DNA from: Chlorobaculum sp. MV4-Y
GTDB lineage: Bacteria > Bacteroidota > Chlorobiia > Chlorobiales > Chlorobiaceae
DNA length: 64,000 nt
Direction: 5' to 3'
Assembly: GCF_025244685.1 (NCBI RefSeq)
Contig: NZ_CP104202.1
Span: 808,323-872,322, forward strand
The stretch's first letter is position 1, and each line of letters begins with the position of its first letter. The notes beneath the pieces are model-generated. The model made no database searches. It worked only from the letters and a program-made list of their open reading frames with translations, and was not told the DNA's origin. Both the position numbers and the translations under genes were made by a program. Shown piece by piece: positions 37,424 through 48,085 of this stretch.

Positions 37424-38893
37424 GTGAAAAGCTTTTTACCGCTCAGGCATTTTCTTGTCTGTATATTCTTGCAGGTTGCCGCTCTGTCGTCCGTGTCGTT
37501 TGGTGCGGAGGCCCGTGACAGCACGTCAACTACGAGATCCTCACGCGTTTCGGAAATGCTCGACAGCCTGGTGACTGCCACCTATTTTCAGGATGAGCGG
37601 TTTTCATCTGGAGGAAAGCCTGGGGCTTTTGAGTATCTCCCCAAAGAGTTCATCCCTCAGTTCAGTGACTCGGTTTACGCGTCAAGAATTGCTGCGCTTG
37701 CCAGCAAAAGCCGGTTCAATCTGGTTTATAATGATCATGTAAAAGGCTTTATTCGTCTTTATGCCGTTGACAAGAGGAAAATGGTATCGAAGGTGCTTGG
37801 CCTGACCCATATCTATTTTCCGCTCTTTGACGAAGTGTTCAGGCAGTACAATATCCCTCCTGAAATGAAGTACCTCGCCATCGTGGAGTCTGCACTGAAT
37901 CCCACAGCGGTGTCTCGGGCTGGTGCCCGTGGTCTTTGGCAGTTCATGAGCGGTACGGGCCGGATGTACGGCTTGCAATCCTCTTCGTTCATCGAGGATC
38001 GCTACGACCCCACAAAAGCGACCGTGGCGGCTTGCAAGTATCTTCGTGATCTGTATGACATGTTTGGCGACTGGTTTCTCGTTCTCGCGGCATACAATGC
38101 CGGGGCGGGTAACGTGCAGAAGGCTATCAGGAGATCGGGCGGTGCGCACGATTACTGGGAGATATGGCCATACCTGCCGCAGGAAACCCGCGGTTACGTT
38201 CCTGCATTCATCGCGGTGACCTACGTCATGAACTATTACCGCGAGCACAATATCCGCCCGGCCCAACCGGGCTATCTCTATTCCGAAACCGGCAGGGTGC
38301 CGGTCAGTCAGGCGCTCACCTTCGAACAGCTCAACGAGGCTCTCGGTGTGCCGATGGAGGATATCAAGTTTCTCAATCCACAGTACATAGCTGGTCTCAT
38401 ACCGGCTCCGGAGTCCATGCCTAACATGATCACGCTTCCGAAGCAATACATCCAGCCGTTTCAGCGGAAAGAGCAGGAAATCTATGCATACCGGCCTGAA
38501 CTGGTTGCTGAAAAGGAGCGCCTTTACACCATGGTTCGGGAAATCGATCGCCAGGACGAGGTAGTCAGCAGTGGCAGGGGCAAGAAGGTGCATATGGTGC
38601 GGAAAGGTGAGACGATTGCCAGTGTGGCCCGCACCTATGGCTGCTCGGTCAGTCAGATTATTGACTGGAACAATCTGAAAAGCTCCAGCTTGAAATCCGG
38701 ACAGAAGCTGGTAGTCTTCAAGGCCGTCAGCGAGCGGGGATCAAAAAAATCATCGGTCTTGAAGATCAAGGGTAAAAAAAGCAAGCTGAAAGCAAAAGCA
38801 GCCAAGGGTTCTGCCAAGAGCAAAGCGGCCAAAAAGAGCAAGGGCGGCAAAAAGACCGGTGGAAAAAGTGAGGCGAAAAATAAGCGGAAGTAA
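37424..38893 (+). CDS. mltD: MltD-like membrane-bound lytic murein transglycosylase (SLT + LysM)
   Basis: A 489-residue exported enzyme that cleaves the MurNAc-GlcNAc bond of peptidoglycan. A GTG start precedes a signal peptide ([17 protein letters not shown]). The SLT domain has [19 protein letters not shown] with the catalytic Glu, [15 protein letters not shown] and [16 protein letters not shown] LysM domain ([19 protein letters not shown]) follows. The last 55 residues are very basic ([14 protein letters not shown]), a tail that would hold the protein against anionic envelope polymers. Only one LysM is recognised by eye. Confidence 0.9.
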   Translation: MKSFLPLRHFLVCIFLQVAALSSVSFGAEARDSTSTTRSSRVSEMLDSLVTATYFQDERFSSGGKPGAFEYLPKEFIPQFSDSVYASRIAALASKSRFNLVYNDHVKGFIRLYAVDKRKMVSKVLGLTHIYFPLFDEVFRQYNIPPEMKYLAIVESALNPTAVSRAGARGLWQFMSGTGRMYGLQSSSFIEDRYDPTKATVAACKYLRDLYDMFGDWFLVLAAYNAGAGNVQKAIRRSGGAHDYWEIWPYLPQETRGYVPAFIAVTYVMNYYREHNIRPAQPGYLYSETGRVPVSQALTFEQLNEALGVPMEDIKFLNPQYIAGLIPAPESMPNMITLPKQYIQPFQRKEQEIYAYRPELVAEKERLYTMVREIDRQDEVVSSGRGKKVHMVRKGETIASVARTYGCSVSQIIDWNNLKSSSLKSGQKLVVFKAVSERGSKKSSVLKIKGKKSKLKAKAAKGSAKSKAAKKSKGGKKTGGKSEAKNKRK

Positions 38894-39094
38894 CGCAACC
38901 AGAACGTCGCCGGACGGCATCGCAGATCGTTGGTGTTCACGAACGAAATCAGCGATAGTTTAACAGTTGTTCTGCTTGTCATTGCCAGTTTTTTTTATCT
39001 TAAGCATTCAATTTTCGCGCGCACCGTTTGTCCAGTTTTTTCTGGGGTACAGACAGTTTTTTTAACCACCAACAAAGGGTACTTAACACAGCGT

Positions 39095-40282
39095 ATGCGT
39101 AATATCATTTTCACCGGTAAGGGCGGTGTCGGCAAAACTTCAGTTGCGGCAGCGACTGCCTTGAAAGCAGCAGATATGGGTTACAAGACCCTCATCATGT
39201 CGACCGATCCGGCTCATAGCCTTGGTGACTCTCTTGACATAGAACTTGGGCCTTCGCCCGTCAAGGTCGCGGAGAACCTTTGGGGACAGGAAGTGAGCGT
39301 TTTCGGCGACCTCAACCTGAACTGGGATGTTGTTCGCGAGCATTTCGCTCACCTGATGGCTTCGCGCGGCATTGAAGGCGTTTACGCCGAAGAGATGGGT
39401 GTGCTTCCCGGTATGGAGGAGCTGTTTTCGCTCTCCTACATCAAGCGCTATAACGAAGAGCAGAAAGATTTCGACCTGCTGGTCGTTGACTGCGCACCGA
39501 CCGGCGAAACTCTCCGCCTGCTTTCGCTGCCGGAGACCTTCGGCTGGTTCATCAAGATGATCCGCAACATCGAGAAGTACATGGTCAAGCCGATGATCCG
39601 CCCACTCTCCAAGAAGGTCAAGAAACTTGACGATTTCGTGGCTCCCGAAGAGGTCTATGAAAAGGTGGACAACCTCTTCTCCTCGACCGAAGGCATCATC
39701 GACCTGCTCGCAGACGGCACCAAAACCACCATGCGCCTTGTGATGAACCCTGAGAAGATGGTCATCAAGGAGTCGATGCGTGCTCTGACCTACCTGAACC
39801 TCTACGGCATCACGGTTGACCGTATCACCATCAACCGCGTCATGCCCGACCAGAGCCCCGACCCGTACTTCCAGCAGTGGCGCAACATCCAACAGAAGTA
39901 TATCGACCAGATCAACAGTGCCTTCGCGCCGATTCCGGTTGCCGAAGTGCCGCTGTTCAACAACGAGGTGGTCGGTCTGGAGATGCTTCGCAAGGTCGGC
40001 GAGAAGGTTTACGGAGACGAGAACCCCCTCGATATCTTCTTCAAGGAGGATCCGATCAACATCACTAAAATTTCCGATGGCCACTACAAGGTTCGAGTGA
40101 AGCTGCCGTTCATGGAGAGCATGGGTCTGGAGCCGAAGATCATGAAGCTCGGTGATGACCTGACCATCCGTATCGGCGACTACCAGAAGATTGTGGCGCT
40201 TCCGATCTTCCTGGCTGGCATGGAGTCCACCGGCGCTTCGTTCGAGAGCGGCTGGCTGAATATCGACTTTACCAAGGAGTAA
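39095..40282 (+). CDS. ArsA/Get3-family ATPase with HSP20-like C-terminal domain
   Basis: A 395-residue single-domain member of the ArsA/Get3 anion-pump ATPases. P-loop [20 protein letters not shown] (deviant Walker A), switch [14 protein letters not shown] and switch [19 protein letters not shown] are intact. The C-terminal region reads [18 protein letters not shown] and [19 protein letters not shown], resembling the HSP20-like ArsA domain. It is half the length of E. coli ArsA. Such proteins are common in green sulfur bacteria. Roles in tail-anchored protein targeting, chlorosome or anion handling have been proposed, but none is established here. The ATG at 39095 is chosen, since the upstream frame from 38930 lacks conservation. 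A strong terminator follows. Confidence 0.9.
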   Translation: MRNIIFTGKGGVGKTSVAAATALKAADMGYKTLIMSTDPAHSLGDSLDIELGPSPVKVAENLWGQEVSVFGDLNLNWDVVREHFAHLMASRGIEGVYAEEMGVLPGMEELFSLSYIKRYNEEQKDFDLLVVDCAPTGETLRLLSLPETFGWFIKMIRNIEKYMVKPMIRPLSKKVKKLDDFVAPEEVYEKVDNLFSSTEGIIDLLADGTKTTMRLVMNPEKMVIKESMRALTYLNLYGITVDRITINRVMPDQSPDPYFQQWRNIQQKYIDQINSAFAPIPVAEVPLFNNEVVGLEMLRKVGEKVYGDENPLDIFFKEDPINITKISDGHYKVRVKLPFMESMGLEPKIMKLGDDLTIRIGDYQKIVALPIFLAGMESTGASFESGWLNIDFTKE

Positions 40283-40309
40283 CAGGCTCCTTTCTTTCAT
40301 AGCCTATTT

Positions 40310-40353
40310 GGAGGAACAGGAGAACCTGCCGGTGTGGCAGGTTTTCCTGTTTG
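40310..40353 (+). terminator. Terminator of the ArsA-type ATPase gene
   Basis: An AACAGGAGAACCTGCC arm pairs with GGCAGGTTTTCCTGTT around a five-base loop, with a T-rich 3' side. It lies about 30 bases after the stop. Confidence 0.85.
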
Positions 40354-40460
40354 TGGGCTTGCCTGAGTGATAAGAAATTTACACGCGCAGCCTCCAGTTA
40401 TTTTGGCTGAATTGTTATCTTCCAGACATAGTTAATTGACGATTTTTCTGAGTACTACGA

Positions 40461-41522
40461 ATGCAACAATTACAGGATTTACGAGTTTCAAGAATCATTA
40501 CTCTTACCTCGCCAAGGGCACTAAAGGAAAAATTGCCCGTAACGGAGCATATTGCCGATACGGTCTGCAAGGCCAGGCATGAGGTTGAGAATATTCTGAC
40601 CGGCAAGGACAATCGCATGTTGGTCATCGTCGGGCCTTGCTCTATCCATGATATCAAGGCAGCACGCGAATATGCTTCGCGCCTTATCACCCTGCGTCAA
40701 GAGCTCGAATCAGAGTTCTGCATCATCATGCGGGTCTATTTCGAGAAACCGCGGACGACCATCGGCTGGAAGGGGTTCATCAACGATCCTCATCTCAACG
40801 ATACCTACGATATTGAGCACGGCCTGTTCCATGCTCGCAAGCTCTTGATCGAGCTGAACGAAATGGGGCTTCCTGCCGCTACGGAGTTTCTTGATCCGAT
40901 CTCGCCGCAATATGTGGCTGATCTGATCAGCTGGGCAGCCATTGGTGCACGCACTATCGAATCGCAAACCCATCGCCAGATGGCCAGCGGCCTCTCGATG
41001 CCGGTCGGTTTTAAAAATGCAACCGACGGACGTCTTCAGGTTGCCATCGACGCCATTCGTTCGGCCATGCACCAGCACAGTTTTCTGGGCATCGATCAGG
41101 ATGGGCACAGCAGCGTCATTACGACCAAGGGTAATCCCTTCGGGCATCTTGTGCTGCGTGGCGGCTCCAGCAAACCGAACTACGATGCTGACAGCATCGC
41201 CCAGGCCGAAAAGCAGCTCAGGAAAGCTGAGCTGACGCCGTATCTGCTGGTTGATTGCAGCCACGCCAACTCTGGCAAGAAATTCGGCAACCAGTCCAAA
41301 GTCTGGGCTGATATTCTCGCCCAGAAGGAGCATGGCAACATAAGCATCGTGGGTGTTATGATCGAGAGCAATATCTGCTCCGGAAACCAGCCTTTCCCGG
41401 TCGATCCTGGCCAGCTGCAATATGGCGTCTCGATCACCGACGAGTGCGTCTCTTGGGACGAGACCGATAGGATGCTTCGGGATGGAGCCGCATTCATGAA
41501 GCGGGTTCGCTTGAAAGCCTGA
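40461..41522 (+). CDS. 3-deoxy-7-phosphoheptulonate (DAHP) synthase, type I
   Basis: This enzyme condenses phosphoenolpyruvate and erythrose 4-phosphate, the first step of the shikimate pathway. The 353 residues match the type I-alpha AroG/AroF/AroH form. Motifs are [56 protein letters not shown] and the C-terminal [15 protein letters not shown]. The feedback type (Phe, Tyr or Trp) cannot be decided by eye. It starts with ATG after a gap of about 108 bp from the terminator, and is followed by a DUF2892 gene. Confidence 0.95.
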   Translation: MQQLQDLRVSRIITLTSPRALKEKLPVTEHIADTVCKARHEVENILTGKDNRMLVIVGPCSIHDIKAAREYASRLITLRQELESEFCIIMRVYFEKPRTTIGWKGFINDPHLNDTYDIEHGLFHARKLLIELNEMGLPAATEFLDPISPQYVADLISWAAIGARTIESQTHRQMASGLSMPVGFKNATDGRLQVAIDAIRSAMHQHSFLGIDQDGHSSVITTKGNPFGHLVLRGGSSKPNYDADSIAQAEKQLRKAELTPYLLVDCSHANSGKKFGNQSKVWADILAQKEHGNISIVGVMIESNICSGNQPFPVDPGQLQYGVSITDECVSWDETDRMLRDGAAFMKRVRLKA

Positions 41523-41571
41523 TGGCTCAGCCGTCAGATATTTTTATCAACCATAACTTTTCAGCATTGCA

Positions 41572-41775
41572 ATGAACATCGATAAGCTTGTCTATGCAGT
41601 TGCCGGATTCTTTGTTCTGGCCAGCGTTCTGCTTTCTCAATATCATGATATTCGCTGGCTCTGGTTCACTGGTTTTGTCGGCCTGAACCTTTTCCAGGCA
41701 GCGTTTACCGGTTTCTGTCCGCTTGCCAAGATTCTCAAGGCTGCAGGTGTGAAACCGGGTCATGCATTTGAATGA
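41572..41775 (+). CDS. DUF2892 family membrane protein (YgaP-like transmembrane part)
   Basis: A 67-residue protein with two hydrophobic segments ([18 protein letters not shown] and [20 protein letters not shown]) and a cysteine in the second. It has the DUF2892 pattern [17 protein letters not shown], the same as the membrane part of rhodanese-like YgaP. No rhodanese domain is present. Its role is unknown, but sulfur-related membrane functions are plausible. It is probably in one transcript with the DAHP synthase gene, 49 bp upstream. Confidence 0.8.
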   Translation: MNIDKLVYAVAGFFVLASVLLSQYHDIRWLWFTGFVGLNLFQAAFTGFCPLAKILKAAGVKPGHAFE

Positions 41776-41856
41776 TCCACATCGGAGGGCAGGAGTCCAT
41801 TTTTGTAACGGGATTCCTGCCGCTCAATCCACCATCTCACTATTCCATTCACAATC

Positions 41857-42990
41857 ATGAGCATCGAAATCAGGCGGGTCAATACCAGCCATGAGCGCAA
41901 ACAGTTCATCAAGTTTGCGTGGAAGGTGTACAGAAAAGACCCTGAGCTGAACAGGAACTGGGTGCCTCCGGTGATTTCGGACTACATGAAAACCCTCGAT
42001 ACCGAGCGCTATCCACTCTATGAACATGCCGATCTGGCGATGTTCACTGCCTGGAAAAATGGTGTGATGGCAGGCACAATTGCCGCAATTCAGAATCGCC
42101 GCCATAACGAGATTCATTACGACAAGGTGGGATTCTGGGGCTTTTTCGAGTGTGTGAACGACCAGAAAGTCGCTGATGCACTGTTTGAGGCCGCGGCGAT
42201 GTGGCTCAAAAGTAAGGGACTTGACACGATGCGCGGGCCCGTAAGCCCGTCCATGAACGACCAGTGCGGCATGCTTACCAAAGGCTACGACAGCCCACCG
42301 GTGTTTCTGATGCTTTACAATCCGCCGTATTACAACGAGCTTTGTCTGAACAGTGGTCACAAGGTCGGTCAGGAGCTGCTTGCCTGGTATATCGACCAGA
42401 AGATGATCGATATCAGCCGCTTGAGCCGCATCGCCCAGCACGTGCTGAAGCGCGAGGGGCTGACCGTCCGCGACATGGACATGAAGAACTTCGACAGCGA
42501 GGTTGACAAGATCAGGGAGATTTACAACAAGGCGTGGGAGAAGAACTGGGGCTTCGTGCCGATGACCGACAAGGAGTTCGACTTCATGGCCAAGAGCATG
42601 AAATCGGTTGCCGATCCTCACTTTATCTATTTCGTCGAGGACAAGGATGGCAGGGCCATCGGCTTTTCACTCTCGCTACCTGACATAAACCAGGCGCTCA
42701 AACATGTCAACGGCAATCCTTTCACACCGTGGGGGCTGGTCAAGTTCCTCTGGTACAAGCGTAACATCTCGATGTTCCGCACCATCACGATGGGCGTGCT
42801 GCCGGAGTACCGCAACAAGGGGATCGACAGCATCCTGAACGCGCGCATTTCTGAGTACGGTGGCAAATACGGCCTGTTTGCCAGCGAGATGAGCTGGGTG
42901 CTCAAGTCTAACGAAGCGATGAGCAAGCTTGCCAAGGTGATCGGTGGCATTCCGTACAAGGAGTACGTGATTTACGAAAAGGCTATCTAA
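41857..42990 (+). CDS. GNAT-like N-acetyltransferase superfamily protein (YghO-like)
   Basis: A 377-residue protein made of two GNAT-type parts. The N-terminal part shows WVPPVISDYMKTLDTERYPL, MRGPVSPSMNDQCGMLT and YDSPPVFLMLYNPPYYNELC. The C-terminal acyl-CoA-binding-type region includes ITMGVLPEYRNKGIDSILNA with the R-N-K-G loop. The substrate is unknown. Related proteins were named YghO. It follows DUF2892 by 81 bp, possibly in the same run. It ends at a strong bidirectional terminator that divides this run from the nitrogen cluster. Confidence 0.85.
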   Translation: MSIEIRRVNTSHERKQFIKFAWKVYRKDPELNRNWVPPVISDYMKTLDTERYPLYEHADLAMFTAWKNGVMAGTIAAIQNRRHNEIHYDKVGFWGFFECVNDQKVADALFEAAAMWLKSKGLDTMRGPVSPSMNDQCGMLTKGYDSPPVFLMLYNPPYYNELCLNSGHKVGQELLAWYIDQKMIDISRLSRIAQHVLKREGLTVRDMDMKNFDSEVDKIREIYNKAWEKNWGFVPMTDKEFDFMAKSMKSVADPHFIYFVEDKDGRAIGFSLSLPDINQALKHVNGNPFTPWGLVKFLWYKRNISMFRTITMGVLPEYRNKGIDSILNARISEYGGKYGLFASEMSWVLKSNEAMSKLAKVIGGIPYKEYVIYEKAI

Positions 42991-43072
42991 GACTTTCTCT
43001 GGTGGAGTGAGTGGACGTGTCGTTGACGGGCTGGAAAAAGAGTGATGGTATCAGCAGCTACCCGTGCCTGTA

Positions 43073-43107
43073 ACAAAAAAGGAGCCTAAAGGCTCCTTTT
43101 TGTTAAC
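43073..43107. terminator. Bidirectional terminator between convergent genes
   Basis: AACAAAAAAGGAGCC, a TAAA loop and GGCTCCTTTTTGTTAA pair almost perfectly with A- and T-rich sides. It can end both the plus-strand GNAT gene and the minus-strand porin gene. Confidence 0.9.
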
Positions 43108-43129
43108 CTAACAAAGAACGTTTCCACAC

Positions 43130-43813
43130 TCAGAACGAGGCCATGAAGACCAGGTAAGACTGTTCGGTATCCGGGTTGTAGATAGCCGAAGCAGTGTAGC
43201 GGTCTTTCGACACGGCAATACCGGTGTTGACCAGGGCAAGTTTCTTGCCTTCGCCGTCACCATAGTAGCCTTCGTTGCCGAGACCTGCGGTTGCTTTGGC
43301 AGTGTAGCCATTCTTATCGTAAAACTTGTAGTTGGCTTCGCAATACCATGCGTTGTCGTAGTCGTTACCGGCGACGAATACGCCAGCCATGAGGCCGATG
43401 TTCTCATAGCTGTAAGCTGCACTAACTTCGATGGTGTTAGCTCCATCATCCCGGAAGTCGAATACACCACCGTCATCGGGATTATTGTTTGCAGGATCAA
43501 GATTGTAGTCTGTCACGGCAAGAGTGACTGGGCCTATTGGCATGCTGATAGTAGCATCGACTTCTTTGTAGCGATAACCGTCGTCCGAATTAAGGCCATA
43601 AGAGCCCCACAAGCCGATGCTAAGACCATTTTTGAAGGTATAAGAGAGGTTCGGCTGAACGTTTACCGAATTGTCTGCCTCGTAACCTCTCCAGATATAG
43701 CTGCTGACGACGTCTGCGCCGATTTTAAAGCCTTCATCGGCCATTGCGTTGCTTGAGCCGAACCCTGCGAACAGTACTGCAGCGAGAGCAATCAGTTTTG
43801 CTGTCTTTTTCAT
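43130..43813 (-). CDS. TorF-family putative porin
   Basis: A 227-residue outer-membrane protein with a signal peptide (MKKTAKLIALAAVLFAGFG) and a beta-barrel of short amphipathic strands, opening with DEGFKIGADVVSSYIWRGYE, typical of the TorF/CHP02001 group. The last residue is Phe (YLVFMASF), the usual barrel end. The AAGGAG ribosome-binding site lies at the right distance from the ATG at 43813; a longer frame to 43960 was rejected. It is last in the order amtB-glnB-porin on the minus strand (98 bp after glnB). A role in ammonium or nitrogen-compound uptake is inferred from position only. Confidence 0.85.
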   Translation of the reverse strand: MKKTAKLIALAAVLFAGFGSSNAMADEGFKIGADVVSSYIWRGYEADNSVNVQPNLSYTFKNGLSIGLWGSYGLNSDDGYRYKEVDATISMPIGPVTLAVTDYNLDPANNNPDDGGVFDFRDDGANTIEVSAAYSYENIGLMAGVFVAGNDYDNAWYCEANYKFYDKNGYTAKATAGLGNEGYYGDGEGKKLALVNTGIAVSKDRYTASAIYNPDTEQSYLVFMASF

Positions 43814-43911
43814 CGAGAATAACTCCTTTGTTGTGGTGTTATGGTTTGTGTGTTGTCGAGAGGTGGCCTCCCCGTCAATAGTGAAGCCACCTGAAAGAAC
43901 GATCGTATGTG

Positions 43912-44253
43912 TTATCCGATGGCGGCGTTTCCTTTTTCCTCGGTTCTGATCCGGATGCATTCGGGCAGGTCGAAGATAAAAATTTTTCCATCACCAATCT
44001 CACCGGTTTTCGCGCCTTTGATGATCGCCTTGACCGTGGCGTCAGCGAACTCTTCATTGACGGCGATCTCGAGTTTGACCTTTTTCAGGAGGTTGACCTC
44101 GCTCGGTACGCCGCGATAGATCTCTGTGTATCCGCCCTGTGCACCGCATCCGAGAGCGTTGGTCACGGTCATCTTGCGAACCCCGGCGTCGGCGAGACTT
44201 TTTTTCACGTCCGGCAGCTTGTGGGGTTGTATCATTGCTACGATGTATTTCAT
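43912..44253 (-). CDS. glnB: PII-family nitrogen regulatory protein (Ser in place of Tyr51)
   Basis: A 113-residue PII protein, the trimeric sensor of 2-oxoglutarate and energy that gates Amt[21 protein letters not shown] and [20 protein letters not shown] are the start and T-loop beginning. The ATP-binding [20 protein letters not shown] is intact. At position 51, which is the uridylylated Tyr in E. coli GlnB (counted from the aligned start), there is Ser in [12 protein letters not shown]. So this copy probably is not uridylylated at that site. Its stop lies 98 bp upstream of the porin gene start, and it follows amtB by 23 bp. It is likely the partner of that transporter. Confidence 0.93.
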   Translation of the reverse strand: MKYIVAMIQPHKLPDVKKSLADAGVRKMTVTNALGCGAQGGYTEIYRGVPSEVNLLKKVKLEIAVNEEFADATVKAIIKGAKTGEIGDGKIFIFDLPECIRIRTEEKGNAAIG

Positions 44254-44276
44254 TGCTTGTGCTCCGTTTAAATGCT

Positions 44277-45602
44277 TTACTGGGTTGTGTAGATATCGAA
44301 GCCATAATAAGCTTCTTCTTCATGTTCTGAAATATCGAGGCCTTTTATCTCCTCATCCTTGTGGACGCGCAGGATACCCATAGCCTTGAGGATCAGGAAC
44401 AGCGCCATCATGGTGACGAATCCCCAGAACGGCACAACCAGTGAACCGACAAGCTGGGCAACCATCGGCTGACCGCCGAAGATCCATGCAGCCACACCGC
44501 CCCAGATACCGTTCAGACCATGCACAGGCCATGCACCGACCGGGTCGTCGATTCTGAGCTTGTCGAGCAGCATGATACCGAGCACGACAAGGATACCACC
44601 GACGCCTCCGATGACGAGCGAAGCATTATAGGAGACCACGTCGCAGTTGGCCGTGATGGCGACCAGACCGGCAAGCATACCGTTCAGTGCCATCGTGAGA
44701 TCAGGCTTCTTGAAGAGGCCCCAGGCGAAGATCATGGCGACCACAGCACCAGCGCAGGCCGCGAGGGTGGTGTTGACCGCGATCTTCATGACAGCGGCGG
44801 TATTGTCGCCACCAACGATGGCAAGCTGGCTGCCGGGGTTGAAGCCGTACCATCCAATCAGGAGAATGAACACACCAAGGGTGCTGAGTGCCAGGTTGTG
44901 GCCAGGCATGGCGTTTGGCGAACCATTCGCGTTAAAGCGGCCGATGCGCGGGCCGAGCACGATGGCACCAGCGAGACCGGCAAAACCACCGAGTGCGTGC
45001 ACCAGAAGCGAACCGGCGAAGTCATGGAACCCGAGCGCTTTCAACCAGCCACCGCCCCAGAGCCAGAAGCCGCTGATGGGGTAGACAACAGCCGAGATGA
45101 CTGCAGAATAGATCAGGTAGGCTCTGAACTGCATCCTTCCTGCAACGGCGCCCGAGACGATCGTGGCGGCCGTGGCGGCGAAGGCAACCTGGAAGAGGAA
45201 GTCAACTGCAGGATAAAGCGTGCCGCCTGCGATTTCAGGCATGGCCGTGCTGATGCCAGGGCCGCCAAATCCGAAGAATCCTCCGCTGAAGGCTTCACCA
45301 GGATACATCAGGCCGTAGCCGACGAAATAGTAAATGATACCGCCGATCGCCATGTCCATAAGGTTCTTGAACAGGATGTTCACGGCGTTCTTGGCGGAGT
45401 TCAGTCCGGTTTCAACGAGCGCGAAGCCGGCCTGCATGAACAGTACCAGCACGGCACAGATGAACAGGAAGAAGTTGTCGATGGCGAACGCATTGACGGC
45501 ATCAGGCGTCGGAGTTGCCGCCTGGATTGGCGGACTGAAGGTTGCCGCTGCCAGCAGGAGGCCAGCGGCAATCGCTCCGGATTTCGACAGAAATGATTTC
45601 AT
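44277..45602 (-). CDS. amtB: Ammonium transporter
   Basis: AmtB is a trimeric channel for ammonia/ammonium. The 441-residue protein has a signal peptide ([20 protein letters not shown]) and 11 membrane segments. The twin-histidine pore is seen in [16 protein letters not shown] and [12 protein letters not shown]. The phenylalanine gate region and [18 protein letters not shown] are also present. The C-terminal tail ([21 protein letters not shown]) is where PII would bind. It is followed by glnB and a porin gene. The upstream 245 bp is AT-rich and includes an inverted repeat at 45658-45671. Confidence 0.95.
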   Translation of the reverse strand: MKSFLSKSGAIAAGLLLAAATFSPPIQAATPTPDAVNAFAIDNFFLFICAVLVLFMQAGFALVETGLNSAKNAVNILFKNLMDMAIGGIIYYFVGYGLMYPGEAFSGGFFGFGGPGISTAMPEIAGGTLYPAVDFLFQVAFAATAATIVSGAVAGRMQFRAYLIYSAVISAVVYPISGFWLWGGGWLKALGFHDFAGSLLVHALGGFAGLAGAIVLGPRIGRFNANGSPNAMPGHNLALSTLGVFILLIGWYGFNPGSQLAIVGGDNTAAVMKIAVNTTLAACAGAVVAMIFAWGLFKKPDLTMALNGMLAGLVAITANCDVVSYNASLVIGGVGGILVVLGIMLLDKLRIDDPVGAWPVHGLNGIWGGVAAWIFGGQPMVAQLVGSLVVPFWGFVTMMALFLILKAMGILRVHKDEEIKGLDISEHEEEAYYGFDIYTTQ

Positions 45603-45657
45603 GATCTGGAACAGTTACGGTTGATAAAAAAATAAAGCCGGCTGTGTTGTGTAGCTT

Positions 45658-45671
45658 GAGTTTTTTAACTC
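45658..45671. promoter_or_regulatory. Inverted repeat upstream of amtB
   Basis: GAGTT and AACTC flank a T4 spacer, about 56 bp upstream of the amtB start. It could be an operator of the nitrogen cluster, or part of an AT-rich promoter. No sigma-54 motif (TGGCAC-N5-TTGC) was found near the start. The 45603-45847 gap also carries the upstream side of the RsbW-like gene. Confidence 0.3.
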
Positions 45672-45847
45672 ATTGCATGTTTTTAATATAAAATTTTAAT
45701 AAAAAAACACAAAACCGTAATAATAATTTAGTCGATGAATAATCAATATCTAAAAAAGTAAAGGGTTTTGTGGGGGGCTGCTTGTGTGCTTCCCTTGGTT
45801 GCCGTATTTTCAACAACAGCTCTTTTAATGCCGTAAAGCCTAATACC

Positions 45848-46270
45848 ATGAGCTATTACTGGCTGTCATTGCCCTCAATGATCGAAGAACTTCCCCGGCT
45901 TCGTGATTGTATCGGCGCTATTGCTCGCATTGAGGGATACAGCGATGCATTCACCCCGGAACTTGAATTAACTGTCCACGAGGCTTTTGTCAACGCTGTC
46001 AGGCATGGCAACCATGACAACTCTGCATTTTCGGTTACCATAACGCTTGAGGCTGGAGACGTTGATGGTGAGCAGTTTCTGGAGGTCAGAATCAGGGACT
46101 GCGGCGAGGGGTTCGAGCCTGTTCGCGCCATGACATCGATCTGTTCAAGCCGAACAGTCCAATCATCTGGCGGGCGTGGTCTCTATTTTGTAAACCGGTT
46201 TGTCGAAAGCTTCAGGATCGAGCAGGCGCTGGGTGGTTGTGTAGTGGTATTGCGTTATATTCCTTATTAA
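45848..46270 (+). CDS. RsbW-like anti-sigma factor serine kinase (HATPase_c_2)
   Basis: A 140-residue GHKL kinase of the RsbW/SpoIIAB kind that phosphorylates STAS antagonists and binds sigma factors. The N-box is ELELTVHEAFVNAVRHGNHD, the G1 box is IRDCGEGFEPV, and G2-like GGRGLYFVNRFVES follows. The ATG at 45848 is preferred over the frame start at 45770, since the conserved part begins just after it. No sigma factor gene is adjacent. The STAS protein at 29.2 kb is a possible partner, but this is inference. It is divergent from amtB and 43 bp upstream of pgi. Confidence 0.87.
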   Translation: MSYYWLSLPSMIEELPRLRDCIGAIARIEGYSDAFTPELELTVHEAFVNAVRHGNHDNSAFSVTITLEAGDVDGEQFLEVRIRDCGEGFEPVRAMTSICSSRTVQSSGGRGLYFVNRFVESFRIEQALGGCVVVLRYIPY

Positions 46271-46313
46271 TCAATAACGAATGATTGTTTAACCCTTTAA
46301 CGATCTGCTGACC

Positions 46314-47993
46314 ATGTATCTTTCCCGCAGTGCCGAATGGAGCGCTCTCGAGTCACACTATCAGGACATCAGCCACCAGGCGATGATCGATCTGTTCAGT
46401 ACTGATCCGAACCGGCATGAACGCTTTTCTCTTTCATTCAATGCCATTCATCTCGATTATTCCAAGAACAGGATTACGGCCCGTACCAAAGAGCTTCTCC
46501 TGGATCTTGTTCGCCGCTCGGATATAGAAAAGAAGCGTCGGCAGATGTTTGAAGGGGAGCAGATCAATTTTACCGAACATCGCTCGGTGCTGCATACCGC
46601 TCTCCGGCGGCCGCCAGGATACACCATGACTGTCGATGGGGACGATGTCGCTTCCGAGGTTTCGGATGTGCTCGACCAGATGAAAGCGTTTTGCAAAAAG
46701 GTCATTTCCGGTGAGTGGAAAGGCTATACCGGAAAGCGGATCACCGATGTGGTCAATATTGGCATCGGCGGTTCGGATCTCGGCCCCTACATGGTTACCG
46801 AGGCATTGAAGCCCTTCGCTCACGGAAAGCTGAAGGTACACTTTGTTTCGAACGTCGATGGCTCCCATCTGGTTGAAACTCTCCGGGGGTTGAACCCAGA
46901 AACGACGCTTTTTATCATCGCGTCCAAGACCTTCACCACGCAGGAAACCCTTGCCAATGCTATGAGCGCCAGAGCGTGGTTCCTGGTCAAGGCGGGCAAC
47001 CGTTCACATGTCGAGAAGCATTTCGTCGCTGTCTCCACAAACCGCGAAAAGGTCGAGGAGTTCGGCATCAACCCGGCCAACATGTTCCGCTTCTGGGACT
47101 GGGTTGGCGGGCGTTACTCGCTCTGGTCGGCCATCGGCTTGTCCATCGCGCTCTATCTCGGTTTCGACCGCTTCAGCGAGCTGCTCGCCGGCGCTCGCGC
47201 CATGGATGAGCACTTCCTCGGCGCTCCGCTCGAACAGAACATGCCGGTGATTCTCGCCATGCTCGGCATCTGGTACAACAACTTTTTCGGAGCGCACTCG
47301 CAGGCGATCATTCCCTACGATCAGTACCTGCACCGCTTCCCGGCCTATCTCCAGCAGCTCGACATGGAGAGCAACGGCAAGCGCGTTGACCGGGCTGGTC
47401 ACGAAACCGATTACGCCACCGGGCCGGTGATCTGGGGTGAGCCGGGTACCAACGCGCAGCACGCCTTTTTCCAGCTTTTGCACCAGGGGCCGGAGCTCAT
47501 TCCGGTCGATTTCATCATTTCGCTCAAAAGCCAGAATCCGGTTGGCGAGCATCACGACATGCTCGTGGCCAACTGCTTCGCGCAGTCGGAAGCGCTCATG
47601 CGGGGCAAGGGTGAGGCCGCGGCGCGCGCCGAGCTCGAAGCCGCAGGCTACTCGGGCCATGACCTGAAGGCGCTTTTGCCGCACAAGCTCTTTCCCGGCA
47701 ACCGGCCGACCAACACCATCGTGCTCACCGAGCTGAACCCGTTCAATCTCGGCAGCCTGATTGCGCTCTACGAGCACAAAGTGTTCGTGCAGGGGGTGGT
47801 GTGGAACATCAACTCTTTCGACCAGTGGGGCGTGGAACTCGGCAAGCAGCTCGCAAAAGCGATTCTGCCGGAGTTCGAGTCGGACAGCCCGGTCGAAGGT
47901 CATGATGCTTCGACCAACGCGCTGGTCAATCGCTACCGGCAGTTCCGTAAAACACAACAGCCGCCGAAACGCGATCAGCTTACTTTGTTCTGA
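46314..47993 (+). CDS. pgi: Glucose-6-phosphate isomerase
   Basis: Pgi interconverts glucose 6-phosphate and fructose 6-phosphate. The 559 residues are full length. [50 protein letters not shown] and [20 protein letters not shown] (the C-terminal signature, with the active-site Lys nearby) are intact. It follows the RsbW-like gene on the same strand with a 43-bp gap and ends at a strong terminator shared with convergent purB. Confidence 0.97.
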   Translation: MYLSRSAEWSALESHYQDISHQAMIDLFSTDPNRHERFSLSFNAIHLDYSKNRITARTKELLLDLVRRSDIEKKRRQMFEGEQINFTEHRSVLHTALRRPPGYTMTVDGDDVASEVSDVLDQMKAFCKKVISGEWKGYTGKRITDVVNIGIGGSDLGPYMVTEALKPFAHGKLKVHFVSNVDGSHLVETLRGLNPETTLFIIASKTFTTQETLANAMSARAWFLVKAGNRSHVEKHFVAVSTNREKVEEFGINPANMFRFWDWVGGRYSLWSAIGLSIALYLGFDRFSELLAGARAMDEHFLGAPLEQNMPVILAMLGIWYNNFFGAHSQAIIPYDQYLHRFPAYLQQLDMESNGKRVDRAGHETDYATGPVIWGEPGTNAQHAFFQLLHQGPELIPVDFIISLKSQNPVGEHHDMLVANCFAQSEALMRGKGEAAARAELEAAGYSGHDLKALLPHKLFPGNRPTNTIVLTELNPFNLGSLIALYEHKVFVQGVVWNINSFDQWGVELGKQLAKAILPEFESDSPVEGHDASTNALVNRYRQFRKTQQPPKRDQLTLF

Positions 47994-48001
47994 ATAAAAA
48001 G

Positions 48002-48047
48002 GCAGGCTGGCTATGCGGTGAAAACCTGAGCCAGCCTGCTTTTTCCT
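48002..48047. terminator. Bidirectional terminator between pgi and purB
   Basis: GCAGGCTGGCT pairs with AGCCAGCCTGC around a loop of about 18 bases. A5 precedes and T5 follows, so it can serve both genes. Confidence 0.88.
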
Positions 48048-48085
48048 TTTCTCTTTTCTTCAGTTTACAGCCTCAAGATTTGTTC

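Noticed and set aside
44520-45596. 358-residue open frame antisense to amtB
   Set aside because: Composition is dominated by charged residues opposite membrane segments; no start signal.
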